A DNA stretch of 64,000 nt, taken from contig NZ_JACIIX010000018.1 of assembly GCF_014205675.1 (NCBI RefSeq), positions 23,712-87,711 of the forward strand, read 5' to 3'. Position 1 is the stretch's first letter. Each line of letters starts with the position of its first letter. Made by a program: the position numbers and the translations under genes. The stretch comes from Novispirillum itersonii. GTDB lineage: Bacteria > Pseudomonadota > Alphaproteobacteria > Rhodospirillales > Rhodospirillaceae. Under the pieces are notes generated by a model, which saw nothing but the letters and a program-made list of their open reading frames with translations, had not been told where the DNA came from and made no database searches. Below, piece by piece: positions 50,265 to 59,449 of the stretch.

Positions 50265-51659
50265 TCAGTTGGGCTGAAAGGTGCCGACGATCACCATGTC
50301 GGTCGGCACCTCCACAATCCGCATGGCGATCATGCTGCTGGGAAACAGGATATTGCGCAGGGCGAAATAAGTGACCGGGCTGAAGGAAATCCCGGCCATC
50401 GCCGGCCCGAAATCATCATTGAGGATGGATTGCAACCGGCTGTTGATGGTGTCCGAGGCCCCGCCGGTGACCGTCACCGTCGGCGGCAGCGGGGTGATGC
50501 GGATTGCCTGAGACGGCCCGCTGCCCGAAAGAGAGACCGGGTTCAGCCCGGTCACGGTGATCGTGTTGCCCACGTTGCCGCTCGGCGTGATCGACTGATA
50601 CAGATAAAACCCGCTGTAAGCACTGCCCGAATAGGTTCCGCCAAGATACAGGGAATAGGTTACCGTCGTCGGACTGCAACAGCTGCCATACGAGAAAGAC
50701 CCCTCAAAATGCATCTGCGGCGCAATATAGGCGGTATAGCCTGCGGCGGCGGACATCGACTGCGGATAAAGGTTGAAGGGTTTTCCTGCACTGTTGAACC
50801 CGGCACACAGGATATCGCTGAACACAATCCGGGAACTGATCATCAGCGTGCAGGTATAACCGTTGGCAGTGGGGATCGGCTCCAGCACAATCGGATACCC
50901 CGGCGACGGTCTGCCGTTTGTGGTGATCAGGATCTGCACGATGATGTTGCCCGACCCTGTCTGGAGCACCCGCAACTGGAACTGGGTCGGGGTCAGGGAC
51001 GGGATGGAGCCCCGGCCCGCACAGTCCAGCGAAGCCACCTGATAGCGGACACCATGGGTCATAAACCAGTTACGGATCTGGTCAGACATTTCCGCCGAGG
51101 TCACCCCCTCGACCGTCACATTGGTGGCGGTGAAGGCCCCGTTGGCAAAATCCAGCACGATGGTGTGGGTGGTGGCATTGATCAGGCCGGTCACCGAGGT
51201 CAGGGGGACCCGGGCCGTCACCGTCGGGCGGGTGCCGACATCGACCGTTTTAACCGGCCCCCAGGTGACCCGGCTGTCCCCCGGGGTACAGCCGCAGGAT
51301 GACGGTTTAAACCCGTCCTCAACCGGCATGGTGCCCGACCGGGTGGTGCCGGACACGATCGCCTGCGTCACCGTGACCGTGTTGGAACCATCGGTAAAAA
51401 CAAACTGCGGCGGCCCCAGAACAAAGGAAAACTGGGTGACGACACAGTAATCCCCATGCGGGTTTGGCACCGCCGGGCCGCAGAACACCTGCGCCACCGT
51501 CATCTGCCCGGTTCCCGCCGTCATGCTCTGGAACTGCTTCTGGAAGAAGGTGTTAACCGCGCTTTCGAGGACGTTCAGCACGGCATCCCAGCCGTTCAGC
51601 ACTTCCTTGTCCTGTGCCATCTGACCCAGAAGATACGCGAGCGTCGGGCTGTTGGACAT
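50265..51659 (-). CDS. P47/TULIP-like protein, paralogue of the C-terminal third of the giant protein
   Basis: A 464-residue protein. Near the start LAYLLGQMAQDKEVLNGWDA matches LQYLEGQMFQNQDIMGGWDA of the giant protein at 1204-1223, followed by shared FQKQFQ/LNQQFQ, GPAVPNPHGDYCVVTQ/GSAVPTRYGWSSVVTE segments. The C-terminal FSPVTYFALRNILFPSSMIA also aligns with FKPLSIMALESLLFPARQLIA-type sequence there. The GWD motif near the start is a feature of clostridial P47/OrfX proteins, which have the lipid-binding TULIP fold. It is rich in Thr, Ser and Gly with predicted beta strands and has no signal peptide. The ATG at 51659 is preferred over an upstream TTG. Confidence 0.6.
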   Translation of the reverse strand: MSNSPTLAYLLGQMAQDKEVLNGWDAVLNVLESAVNTFFQKQFQSMTAGTGQMTVAQVFCGPAVPNPHGDYCVVTQFSFVLGPPQFVFTDGSNTVTVTQAIVSGTTRSGTMPVEDGFKPSSCGCTPGDSRVTWGPVKTVDVGTRPTVTARVPLTSVTGLINATTHTIVLDFANGAFTATNVTVEGVTSAEMSDQIRNWFMTHGVRYQVASLDCAGRGSIPSLTPTQFQLRVLQTGSGNIIVQILITTNGRPSPGYPIVLEPIPTANGYTCTLMISSRIVFSDILCAGFNSAGKPFNLYPQSMSAAAGYTAYIAPQMHFEGSFSYGSCCSPTTVTYSLYLGGTYSGSAYSGFYLYQSITPSGNVGNTITVTGLNPVSLSGSGPSQAIRITPLPPTVTVTGGASDTINSRLQSILNDDFGPAMAGISFSPVTYFALRNILFPSSMIAMRIVEVPTDMVIVGTFQPN

Positions 51660-51700
51660 CCGTAACGTCTTTCCTGTCAAAAGTCTTTGCTGGCACAGAG

Positions 51701-51730
51701 CGGTCCGGAAGGGGGCGGTCCGGAAGGGGG
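51701..51730. repeat. Two perfect 15-bp direct repeats between operon genes
   Basis: CGGTCCGGAAGGGGG occurs twice in tandem (51701-51715 and 51716-51730), between the two P47-like genes and just after the stop of the upstream one. It lies about 40 bases before the ribosome binding site of the gene starting at 51659. It could vary in copy number; function is unknown. Confidence 0.8.
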
Positions 51731-51737
51731 AGAAACC

Positions 51738-53135
51738 TCAGGCGGTGGGGATCAGGCGCCCGGTCACCAGAAGTTCTGCAGGCAGGGCTGCGGTTTCAAA
51801 CAGCAGACCATGCCCGGACAGTGTCAGATCCTTCAGCACCAGATCGCTGAGGGCGGTCATCCGCACCTGCGCCATATCGGTCCGGATGTCACCGTAGAGG
51901 AACGCCTCCAACTGCGGCTTGACGATCGCTTCGTAGAAGCCATCCCCGGTCACCGACTGCGATCCATCCCGCAGCCCGACCACCTGTCCTTCCCCAATGC
52001 CGCTGATGGCAACCGGATACTGTGCCGCAAGGTCCAGCTCCAGCCGCACCGTTGACGCCGGATCCGTCCGGGTGAACAGGGTCAGCCCTGTATCGGTCGA
52101 ACCACCGAAGCCCATGGTGAAACTGGCGCGGTCGGTCAGATAGATCTCGCCGTTCTGGTTGCCGAAACGCCCCTCGAAGACCATCGGCTGATGGACCTGC
52201 GCGAACCAGTGCGGTTGCCCGTCCTCCGGTGGCACCGACACCAGCTTGACAACACCGCGCCCAAGATTGTAACCGCTGGCGATCATTGCCATGGTGGCCT
52301 TGGAACTGACCATCAGGCTGAAATCGTGGGCGTCGGGGCTGGGTGCCGGGGCCCCCATCGCCGGAACTGCGGCACCGAAAGAGGCACCGGTCAGAATCTG
52401 CAACACCGGCTGCCCGTCGGATGCGGTGGCAACACGGGCGGAAACCGTGGTCGGGGTCAGCACGGTCGGGCCGCGCCCATCCGGAAGGGCAATCATCCCG
52501 ATCTGGCCGCTGAGGTGCTGCGCCGCCACCCACCCTTGCAGGGGCTGGTTCAGCGCATCACTCAGCAGACCGTTCTGCATCCCTGACAGGACAAACGGCG
52601 GATCGGTCAGGGCAAGACCGATCGAAAAGCCACGGCCCCCGGCCCCAGAGTCAGGGCCAGCGCCGGTCACAAGCCCGGCGGTGACCGGCAAAGACCCGGT
52701 AAGTTGCAACGGATCCTGCGGTGTAATGGCAACCGGTGCCGCCCACGCAACAGCATCATGGTCCACCAGCGCCCGCCGGTCCGGCATCCCCCGCAGCAGT
52801 GCCGCAGACACCTTGCCGACCCGCAGGGTGCCGGTATCGATGCCAAAGTGCAGATCCACCGCGTGGTTCTCCGGATTCAGGCGGACCGCCGGGCGGGGCA
52901 GCGCGGACCGGACGACAACAATGTCATGCTGGCCCTCCACCTCGCCCGGTGCGACCCAGAGCAGCGGGCGATCCCGGTCGCCCGCACCCATCGCCCCGTC
53001 CCAATTACGCCAGACCAGCGACCGGACTGCCGGCTGGGACAGGTTAAGCACCATGTCCCAGCCATCAGGCACCACCGGACGGTCCTGCATGCCCACCGCA
53101 AACGCCATCAGCCCCGGCGATAATGCTTCGGTCAT
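51738..53135 (-). CDS. Divergent P47/TULIP-like protein
   Basis: A 465-residue protein. It begins with GMQDRPVVPDGWDMVLNLSQ, the same GWD-centred start as its neighbours, and ends with ALSDLVLKDLTLSGHGLLFE, AALPAELLVTGRLIP, which parallels the ends of the other P47-like protein and of the giant protein (LFPARQLIAMSV, VGSF). The middle is mostly beta with repeated hydrophobic alternation. It is the most diverged of the three P47-like copies. It starts 24 bases after the giant gene and has GGAGG eight bases before the ATG. No signal peptide. Confidence 0.55.
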   Translation of the reverse strand: MTEALSPGLMAFAVGMQDRPVVPDGWDMVLNLSQPAVRSLVWRNWDGAMGAGDRDRPLLWVAPGEVEGQHDIVVVRSALPRPAVRLNPENHAVDLHFGIDTGTLRVGKVSAALLRGMPDRRALVDHDAVAWAAPVAITPQDPLQLTGSLPVTAGLVTGAGPDSGAGGRGFSIGLALTDPPFVLSGMQNGLLSDALNQPLQGWVAAQHLSGQIGMIALPDGRGPTVLTPTTVSARVATASDGQPVLQILTGASFGAAVPAMGAPAPSPDAHDFSLMVSSKATMAMIASGYNLGRGVVKLVSVPPEDGQPHWFAQVHQPMVFEGRFGNQNGEIYLTDRASFTMGFGGSTDTGLTLFTRTDPASTVRLELDLAAQYPVAISGIGEGQVVGLRDGSQSVTGDGFYEAIVKPQLEAFLYGDIRTDMAQVRMTALSDLVLKDLTLSGHGLLFETAALPAELLVTGRLIPTA

Positions 53136-53159
53136 GTCATCGGCCTCCGCAGGTCGGCA

Positions 53160-56100
53160 TCAGGTGTTTTCCTCAAAACCGGGCAGCAGCAGGATGACAT
53201 TCTGCGGGGTGGCCGTATCCGGCTGATAGACCACCGCAATCGTCTGCGGCTTGATTGTCCCTGTTTCGATATTGACCGTGTAATCGACCAGATTTTTGCC
53301 GATTTCCGCATACTGGAAAGAGAAGCTGGCCTTCATGCCGGATCTGGTGACGCTGTTGACGGCCGTCCCGTTCTCGAACGCCGTTCCGCCGAACACCCCC
53401 TTTGCCCGGGCAGCCGCCGGGATCGTTACCGTATAGGTCGGGCTGGTCTTGCGGACCTGCGCCAGGAAGCTGCCGACCACCAGCGCCGCCGACGGCACCC
53501 CGGCCACCGACATTGCAATCAGCTGCCGGGCCGGGAACAGCAGGCTTTCCAGTGCCATGATCGACAGCGGCTTGAAGCTGATCTGGCTCATGTTCTTCTG
53601 CAGCTGCTCGGGCACCGAAGTCGACAGGGCCTCCATCAGGGCGATCTTCACATCGTTGTCGTTGCACTCGCAGGCACCGGTCGGCTTCAGGTCGCTGGAT
53701 TTATCGATCGTGATATCCGGGGCGGTGGTGGAGAACTTAACCTCCTGATTTTCACCCTGATTGATGACCTCCAGCGGATAATGGCCTTTCATCGTGACAT
53801 AGGCCGTCGCTGATGCCGATTGCCAGCCGGTCCAGTACCAATGCCCCGGCGAAAACTCCCCTCCCGGCGCATAACGGTATTGCCGGTACTGGAAGTCAAC
53901 ATTGGTGCCACCGGATGGCGGATTGGCCGTTCCATTGCTGTATTCCAGAGCAATGCCCTGCGTCTCGGTCGGCTTGAAGGTCAGACCGCTCAGGTCCCAG
54001 ACCAGATCATTTGAACTGGCGGAAATCCGGAACTGGGTCTTGGTACCGTCAACCGTATAATCGCTCTTGAAGGGAACCGGGGCCGTGACTGTGCCCGAAG
54101 AGATTTTGGCACTCCACGCTTCGTAGTTTGTCGGCGGTTTGACCGCCGTAACCCGGAAGTTGGTGCTGCCCCGGTTAAAGCTGTCGACAAAAATATGCTG
54201 GAACGTCAGACGCGGGCTGATCATCAGCGAGATCATAAAGTCACTCACCCCCGGCAGCGGGGCAAGCGGGTCATAGGCCACCGGCTCGGAGAGCAGCAAC
54301 GAATTCCCCTTCGGGTCATCCGTCCCGGTGGTCATCATCAACACCTGAAGCACATTGTTGCCGCCCTGAGTGTTCAGGGCGTGCAGCTTGAAGCGCGTCG
54401 GTGTCAGGTCCACATCACTCGCCAGATCCTTGGTGTTGATGGTCTGGATATCAAACTTGATCTCGTTGTTGGCGTAATAGTTGGCAATCGCCTCCGAGAT
54501 GCTGGTCGATTCATGGGTCGGATCCCAGTTGTCCGGCTCCACATGAATGTTCCTCAGCACAAAGGATCCATTCGGGAAATCCAGCGTCACGGTCAGCGTA
54601 TCATCCTTGCTGCCCTGCCCCGCCGGGGGATCGACAATCCCCTTGATGGTGGCCAGCTGAACGTTGGCATAAACATAGGGCGACTTGCTGGTGTCAACGA
54701 TCGACGGCTTCGAGTTCCAGAAGACGGAGACCGCAAGGCTGTGCGTGCCGGTACCGGCGCTGGTAAGCTTAACCGGCGCCATGCCTTCCGGGTCATCAGA
54801 AAGCTGGATCCGGGTCTCGTTGCCGACACTGGACCACTTCACGACATAGTATTCATTCACCGGCCGTTTGGGGTTGCTGCTGTCGCCGACCTTCAGGGGG
54901 GCGGGCAGCGTGCCGGTGGTGCTCAGGAAGATGCTGCCCAGACCCAGACCCAGCACATCCTTGACCGGGATCACCAGTTCATTCGTCGTCAGATCCGCTG
55001 TAAAGGTCAACGGTCCGGCGGGCAGGAAAGCCGCTTTCGGCGAAAACGGGCTGGAATCATCATCGCCGCCGGTATTGGTGCCCGTCACATCCACCGATCC
55101 GGTCTTGACCGACCCCTTCTCAATATACTGCTGCACCGTCGCCTGATCGGAGCTGGCGATGAACTGCAACAGCGGATTGGTCACCTCGATATCAATTTCG
55201 GTGACGACACTGCTCCAGCCGTACCGGGTCGGCACCGCAGAGCCGAAGTAGGTCGCCCGGATCGGCATCAGGCCACTGTCACTGCCCGGGGTCAGCGCTT
55301 TCAGATAGGCCTGAAACTGCTGGTTCAGGAAGGCATTGGCCGGGCCGGACAACATGCTGAACGCCGCATCCCAGCCGCCCATGATGTCCTGATTCTGGAA
55401 CATCTGGCCTTCAAGATACTGAAGGCTCGGCCGGTCGCCGGTGGCGGCCAGACCGGTCAGCACCCGGTCTTCCAGATCCGGGCTGGCCAGCGTCATCATC
55501 CGGAAGGGTTCGGCCTGTCGCCGGGACCGGGACCGCAGCATGGCCCGGCGCAACGACTCCACCGGATCGTTGTAGATGGCCGTCACATGGAATTCGAGCT
55601 CGATATCCACCAGCAGGTCATCGAACTGAATGTCCTTGTTGGTGCTCTTGGCCGGGAAGCTGATGGTCCAGTCGGTGAAGGGGGTCAGATGCGTCACCTG
55701 ACTGGCGAAGCTGCCGGTGTTGGCCCCGAACTTGGCGGCACCGGTTTTGACATCATAGACATAAGGCCCGAAGACCCGACGGGTCGAGGCAAAGGTACGG
55801 ACCTGCCGTTCCGGATCCCGGTCAAAAAACGGCTGGGCCTGCGTCTCCAGCGACAGCTCATAATCCCCGGACGCCGTGGACTTCACCCCGGAGACCCGGG
55901 CAATGACCCGGTCAATGCGGACCATGACGTAATTCAGGAACCCCGGATCGGACAGATGGATCGACAGGCGCTTGACGCTGCCGTTGATCAGCTCCTTATA
56001 GGGAATCGACGGCACCCGGACGGTTATCGGCGCATCGACCTTCTGCGGCTGGGGATTAAGCTGCTGGATCGCGTTGATAATATTGGCGTCCTGACTGGAA

Positions 56101-59033
56101 ATCACCCCCAGAAGCTGATTGAGCGAGAAGGAGGTGATCGGGGTCGGCAGCCCGAAATAGGTGAACTGGATTGCTCCGTTCTGCTGCTCCAGAACCTTCG
56201 CCAGCGTACTCAGAACCTGCTTCAGCTGGAACTGAAGCTGCCCGGTCATGCCGATCAGGTCGATCTTGGCAAGGTCCGGCGGCAGATCCGGCCTGCCCAG
56301 ATTCAGGGCATTGGTCAGGCCGGAGATCTTGGCCTGCTGCTGGCTGTTGATGGTCTTCAGGCGTTGGGTATTGGCAATCTCGACCAGAAGCCGGCTGGCT
56401 TCGGACTGTGCGGTCAGCAGGGCAGACCCGATGATCACCAGATTCCTGACTGCCGCGATCAGGTTGGCTTTGTCCTGCCTAAGCGTGCTGTTATCAGGGA
56501 CATTCACCAACGCGGCTTCGACATTATTGGGGATCATGTCGAGGTCAACCTGACTGGGCATCTTCAGGTCGCCCGCCTCTGACGTGCTCTGAATGGAGGA
56601 CGCCAGCTCATTGATTTTCTTTATGTCTGAGGCAACTTCCTCGATGACGCTCAGCTGGCTGAGCACCTCCATGACGGCATGAAGCTTCTCGTAAACGTCC
56701 TTCAGGGCCTCCAGGGCATCAAGCACCCCTTTTTCCGCCGCACCGGGAATACCGGCAAAGGCCACCCCCAGACTGAACAGGCCGCTCACAATCCCCATCG
56801 TCGCCTTGAAGATCTCGTCCTTCTCATACTGGACGTAGTCTTTTTCGAACTGCTGGATGATGCCGGGAGGGGCACCAAGATTGCTGATCACCGCCTGCTG
56901 CTTGGTCAGCTGCGTCTGAAGCGTGCCAATGTTCTTCAGGGTCGTGGTCAGCTGGGTATCAAGCTGACTGATGATATTCCCATAATACTGGTCCATGGCG
57001 TCACGGCCATCAGCCAGAACCTGAAAATACTGGGTCAGAACACCACCGATGCTGCGGACGTTTTCGTTGACCGCATTGATGCTGTTCATCACCTTGTAAT
57101 CGCCGACGACCGTTGTCAGCTGGATCTGATAGGCCGCGATCTGACCACTGAGGGTCGTCGCCTGCGTCACCAGATCCCCCACATATTTGGAATAGCTGTC
57201 GTAGGTGACATAGGGCACGAAGACCGTGTTCATCCCGAAGGTGGCGACAGCATTGGCCAGATACAGCGCCCGGACCCGGGCATTGGCCAGAACCTCGTTG
57301 GTGGTATTTTCCGGGATGATCCGCGCCAGCCAGTTCAGATAGGCAACCTCCAGCGCCTTGACGGTCTCGGATCCGGCCCCCTGCGCCTGCAACAGCGCTT
57401 CTCCGGCGGTCACCGAAAACTCAACGCTCTGGGCGTGGTCTTTCAGCACACTCTCGGCGGGCGGATCCGTCAGGACCCCGGCCAGATCGACCAGATAGCG
57501 CTTGGTCGCCGGATCGGGCTTGTCCGGCGTTTCCATCAGGAACCCGTCCAGCGCTGTTTTACGGCCGGGGGCTGTCAGCACCGGGCTCTGAAAAATCAGG
57601 GTCCCGTACATATCCTCGCAGGCCACGGTCAGCTGTTGCAGGGCCTTGGTGCTCATGCTGAGCACCGGCGTCCGCGCCGCCTGTGTGGTATCAATGATCT
57701 GGGCGACCAGCGTGATGGAATTTGACGGCAGGCTGATCGGGGCCGCATCAGGGCCGGATGTCGCCTGCACAACCTGCGCAAAGCAGGAGAAACTCTTCAA
57801 CGCGTAACTCTCGCCGATAATATCGGCCCCCATCAGGGTGATCTGGGCCAGATCGACCCGTTCCTGATAGATGTCGATCACCGGGGTAACGATGCCGGAG
57901 GCCCAGGAATCACTCGTCTGCGGGAAAATCTTGGCCCATTCGTAGTCAAGCGGACGGCGCAGCGGAATCACCACGGCATTCCCGTACTTCTGGATCAGCC
58001 CCCCGGCAACCAGACGGTCCCACGGCCCCTTGACCAGCGCACCGGGCATCAGCTCCGCCAGCGGCGTCAGTTCGCAGGCATAGGCAACCTGCCGGGTCAG
58101 CCCCTGAAACAGGGCGTAATCTTTCGATGCTGCAAAAATGCTCGGCGTTCCGTCCGGCGTGTAGCCATTGGCCCATTTCCCGTCGGCAATGGCCGCGGTC
58201 AATGCCGGATCCCGGCTGATGGAGGTCAGCGCCCCGTAGGTTTTGACAAAGCCCCGGGGTCCCTGCTCCGGCGAGGTATAGTAGATCCAGCTGTTGGCGG
58301 TATAGCCCGACACCGCCAGACTGCCATCGGGCTGCACGGTGGCATCGACTTCAAACTGCGTCTTCAGGCCCTTGAACTTGTCGTCGCCATACACGAAGAC
58401 CTGAATGATTTTGTCGCCATTGAAGACCTTGGTAACAAAATGCGTTCCGATCCGGTTGACCACCTCCAGATACTTCTTCGCATCAGCCAGCGTCAGCTTG
58501 CTGTCATAAAGCGGTGATCCGGCTGTCGGCTCTTTCGCCCGGGGCAGCGCATCAATCAGCGCTGCGGCCTCCTCCGTCAGGATATCCCGACGGTCGCGTG
58601 AGGCATTGCCATCGGTGAAATCCCCGGTCGTCGTTGAGACCCAACGTTCATAGACAACCAGCATGTAGTTGCCCGGGACCGTAAAATCGAGGCCAAGGAA
58701 CGCCCCGGCCGCCGCCACAGCCTGCGCGCTGTCCGCATCATTCAGGGACAGCGGACCGGAGGGAACGTTGATGTCCTGCGGATCATTCGACACCGGCAGA
58801 ACCGTGTACCGGTAAATTTCGGACACCAGAGACTGGGCGGATCCGTGCAGCGTGATCAGCGGGGTGCCTGACCAGTGCTGAAAATCAGTCTTCTTCGTGA
58901 CAGGGTTTTGTGGCTTCAGGGGGTGCTGGGGCGGCTGGAAAAACGGGGAAGGCACCTGACCGCTGGGATTCCAAACCGGCTGATACCCAAACAGAAGATT
59001 GGCAGCCGTCCCAATGGTGATCGAATTCGCCAT
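53160..59033 (-). CDS. Giant 1957-residue multidomain protein: MACPF-like, helical, Tc-like and P47/TULIP-like regions
   Basis: First gene of the operon. Residues 1-480 look MACPF/perforin-like with the central motif NRIGTHFVTKVFNG at 193-206. Residues 530-960 are strongly helical, with coiled stretches (for example SQLDTQLTTTLKNIGTLQTQ) and one hydrophobic patch at 744-765 (KATMGIVSGLFSLGVAFAGI). Residues 965-1155 form a beta region whose end (TPFTDWTISFPAKSTNKDIQ, FDDLLVDIELEFHVTAIY) resembles the C-terminal TcB-binding region of Tc-toxin A subunits. Residues 1200-1957 hold the GWD-motif P47/TULIP-like region (GWDAAF at 1220-1225). No signal peptide. The reading frame is uninterrupted over 5.9 kb. 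The three following genes are paralogues of its parts. A pore-forming or lipid-binding toxin role is inferred; each domain call rests on motifs seen by eye. Confidence 0.7.
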   Translation of the reverse strand: MANSITIGTAANLLFGYQPVWNPSGQVPSPFFQPPQHPLKPQNPVTKKTDFQHWSGTPLITLHGSAQSLVSEIYRYTVLPVSNDPQDINVPSGPLSLNDADSAQAVAAAGAFLGLDFTVPGNYMLVVYERWVSTTTGDFTDGNASRDRRDILTEEAAALIDALPRAKEPTAGSPLYDSKLTLADAKKYLEVVNRIGTHFVTKVFNGDKIIQVFVYGDDKFKGLKTQFEVDATVQPDGSLAVSGYTANSWIYYTSPEQGPRGFVKTYGALTSISRDPALTAAIADGKWANGYTPDGTPSIFAASKDYALFQGLTRQVAYACELTPLAELMPGALVKGPWDRLVAGGLIQKYGNAVVIPLRRPLDYEWAKIFPQTSDSWASGIVTPVIDIYQERVDLAQITLMGADIIGESYALKSFSCFAQVVQATSGPDAAPISLPSNSITLVAQIIDTTQAARTPVLSMSTKALQQLTVACEDMYGTLIFQSPVLTAPGRKTALDGFLMETPDKPDPATKRYLVDLAGVLTDPPAESVLKDHAQSVEFSVTAGEALLQAQGAGSETVKALEVAYLNWLARIIPENTTNEVLANARVRALYLANAVATFGMNTVFVPYVTYDSYSKYVGDLVTQATTLSGQIAAYQIQLTTVVGDYKVMNSINAVNENVRSIGGVLTQYFQVLADGRDAMDQYYGNIISQLDTQLTTTLKNIGTLQTQLTKQQAVISNLGAPPGIIQQFEKDYVQYEKDEIFKATMGIVSGLFSLGVAFAGIPGAAEKGVLDALEALKDVYEKLHAVMEVLSQLSVIEEVASDIKKINELASSIQSTSEAGDLKMPSQVDLDMIPNNVEAALVNVPDNSTLRQDKANLIAAVRNLVIIGSALLTAQSEASRLLVEIANTQRLKTINSQQQAKISGLTNALNLGRPDLPPDLAKIDLIGMTGQLQFQLKQVLSTLAKVLEQQNGAIQFTYFGLPTPITSFSLNQLLGVISSQDANIINAIQQLNPQPQKVDAPITVRVPSIPYKELINGSVKRLSIHLSDPGFLNYVMVRIDRVIARVSGVKSTASGDYELSLETQAQPFFDRDPERQVRTFASTRRVFGPYVYDVKTGAAKFGANTGSFASQVTHLTPFTDWTISFPAKSTNKDIQFDDLLVDIELEFHVTAIYNDPVESLRRAMLRSRSRRQAEPFRMMTLASPDLEDRVLTGLAATGDRPSLQYLEGQMFQNQDIMGGWDAAFSMLSGPANAFLNQQFQAYLKALTPGSDSGLMPIRATYFGSAVPTRYGWSSVVTEIDIEVTNPLLQFIASSDQATVQQYIEKGSVKTGSVDVTGTNTGGDDDSSPFSPKAAFLPAGPLTFTADLTTNELVIPVKDVLGLGLGSIFLSTTGTLPAPLKVGDSSNPKRPVNEYYVVKWSSVGNETRIQLSDDPEGMAPVKLTSAGTGTHSLAVSVFWNSKPSIVDTSKSPYVYANVQLATIKGIVDPPAGQGSKDDTLTVTLDFPNGSFVLRNIHVEPDNWDPTHESTSISEAIANYYANNEIKFDIQTINTKDLASDVDLTPTRFKLHALNTQGGNNVLQVLMMTTGTDDPKGNSLLLSEPVAYDPLAPLPGVSDFMISLMISPRLTFQHIFVDSFNRGSTNFRVTAVKPPTNYEAWSAKISSGTVTAPVPFKSDYTVDGTKTQFRISASSNDLVWDLSGLTFKPTETQGIALEYSNGTANPPSGGTNVDFQYRQYRYAPGGEFSPGHWYWTGWQSASATAYVTMKGHYPLEVINQGENQEVKFSTTAPDITIDKSSDLKPTGACECNDNDVKIALMEALSTSVPEQLQKNMSQISFKPLSIMALESLLFPARQLIAMSVAGVPSAALVVGSFLAQVRKTSPTYTVTIPAAARAKGVFGGTAFENGTAVNSVTRSGMKASFSFQYAEIGKNLVDYTVNIETGTIKPQTIAVVYQPDTATPQNVILLLPGFEENT

Positions 59034-59334
59034 AGCCCACCCCCACGCCTCTTGCGTTCACCCTCCGGATCCCACTGATCCAGACCGGCACTGCGCGAAA
59101 GGCTACAGAGCACAAGAAGCGATGTCAATTTATGGTTGTTATTATGTGATTTACTCCCACATTGGTTCAATGACGCCGATCACACAATCATCCCTATAAA
59201 CCTGATTTTCCTTGATGTTCCTGATCCTCGTCACCCCGATCACCAAGCGCTTACTGACAATCAAATATGGCATATCAGACAAGAATACAGTCTCAGTTTG
59301 TATGTTTTCTCACACCTTTCTGACGGCTCCTCCT
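59034..59334. other. AT-rich upstream region of the toxin-like operon
   Basis: About 300 bases with clearly lower GC than the neighbours (for example ATTTATGGTTGTTATTATGT near 59126). It separates the start of the giant gene from secDF, which is on the same strand and ends further right. It must contain the operon promoter. I could not fix -35/-10 boxes with confidence and see no gene. Confidence 0.55.
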
Positions 59335-59370
59335 GTGGGCTGGGTCTGCCCCGGGGCAGACCCAGCCCAC
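59335..59370. repeat. 36-bp perfect palindrome
   Basis: GTGGGCTGGGTCTGCCCC (59335-59352) is followed immediately by its exact reverse complement (59353-59370), with no spacer. It lies between the secDF terminator and the promoter region of the giant gene. It may act as a second terminator arm or a protein-binding site, or be a member of a dispersed repeat family. Confidence 0.9.
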
Positions 59371-59378
59371 ATACCCCA

Positions 59379-59415
59379 AAGAAAAGCCCGCCCTCTGACA
59401 ACGCAGAGGGCGGGC
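59379..59415 (-). terminator. Terminator of secDF
   Basis: GCCCGCCCTCTG (59386-59397) pairs with CAGAGGGCGGGC (59404-59415), a perfect 12-bp stem. On the minus strand it is followed by TTTTCTTTGG. It lies 34 bases past the secDF stop. Confidence 0.85.
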
Positions 59416-59449
59416 CTGAAAAGGGGGCCGGACAAAACGGAAGGAGAGA

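Noticed and set aside
54195-56582. A 795-residue plus-strand open frame inside the giant gene
   Set aside because: Arg/His/Gln-rich shadow; the minus-strand protein is coherent over 1957 residues with recognisable motifs.
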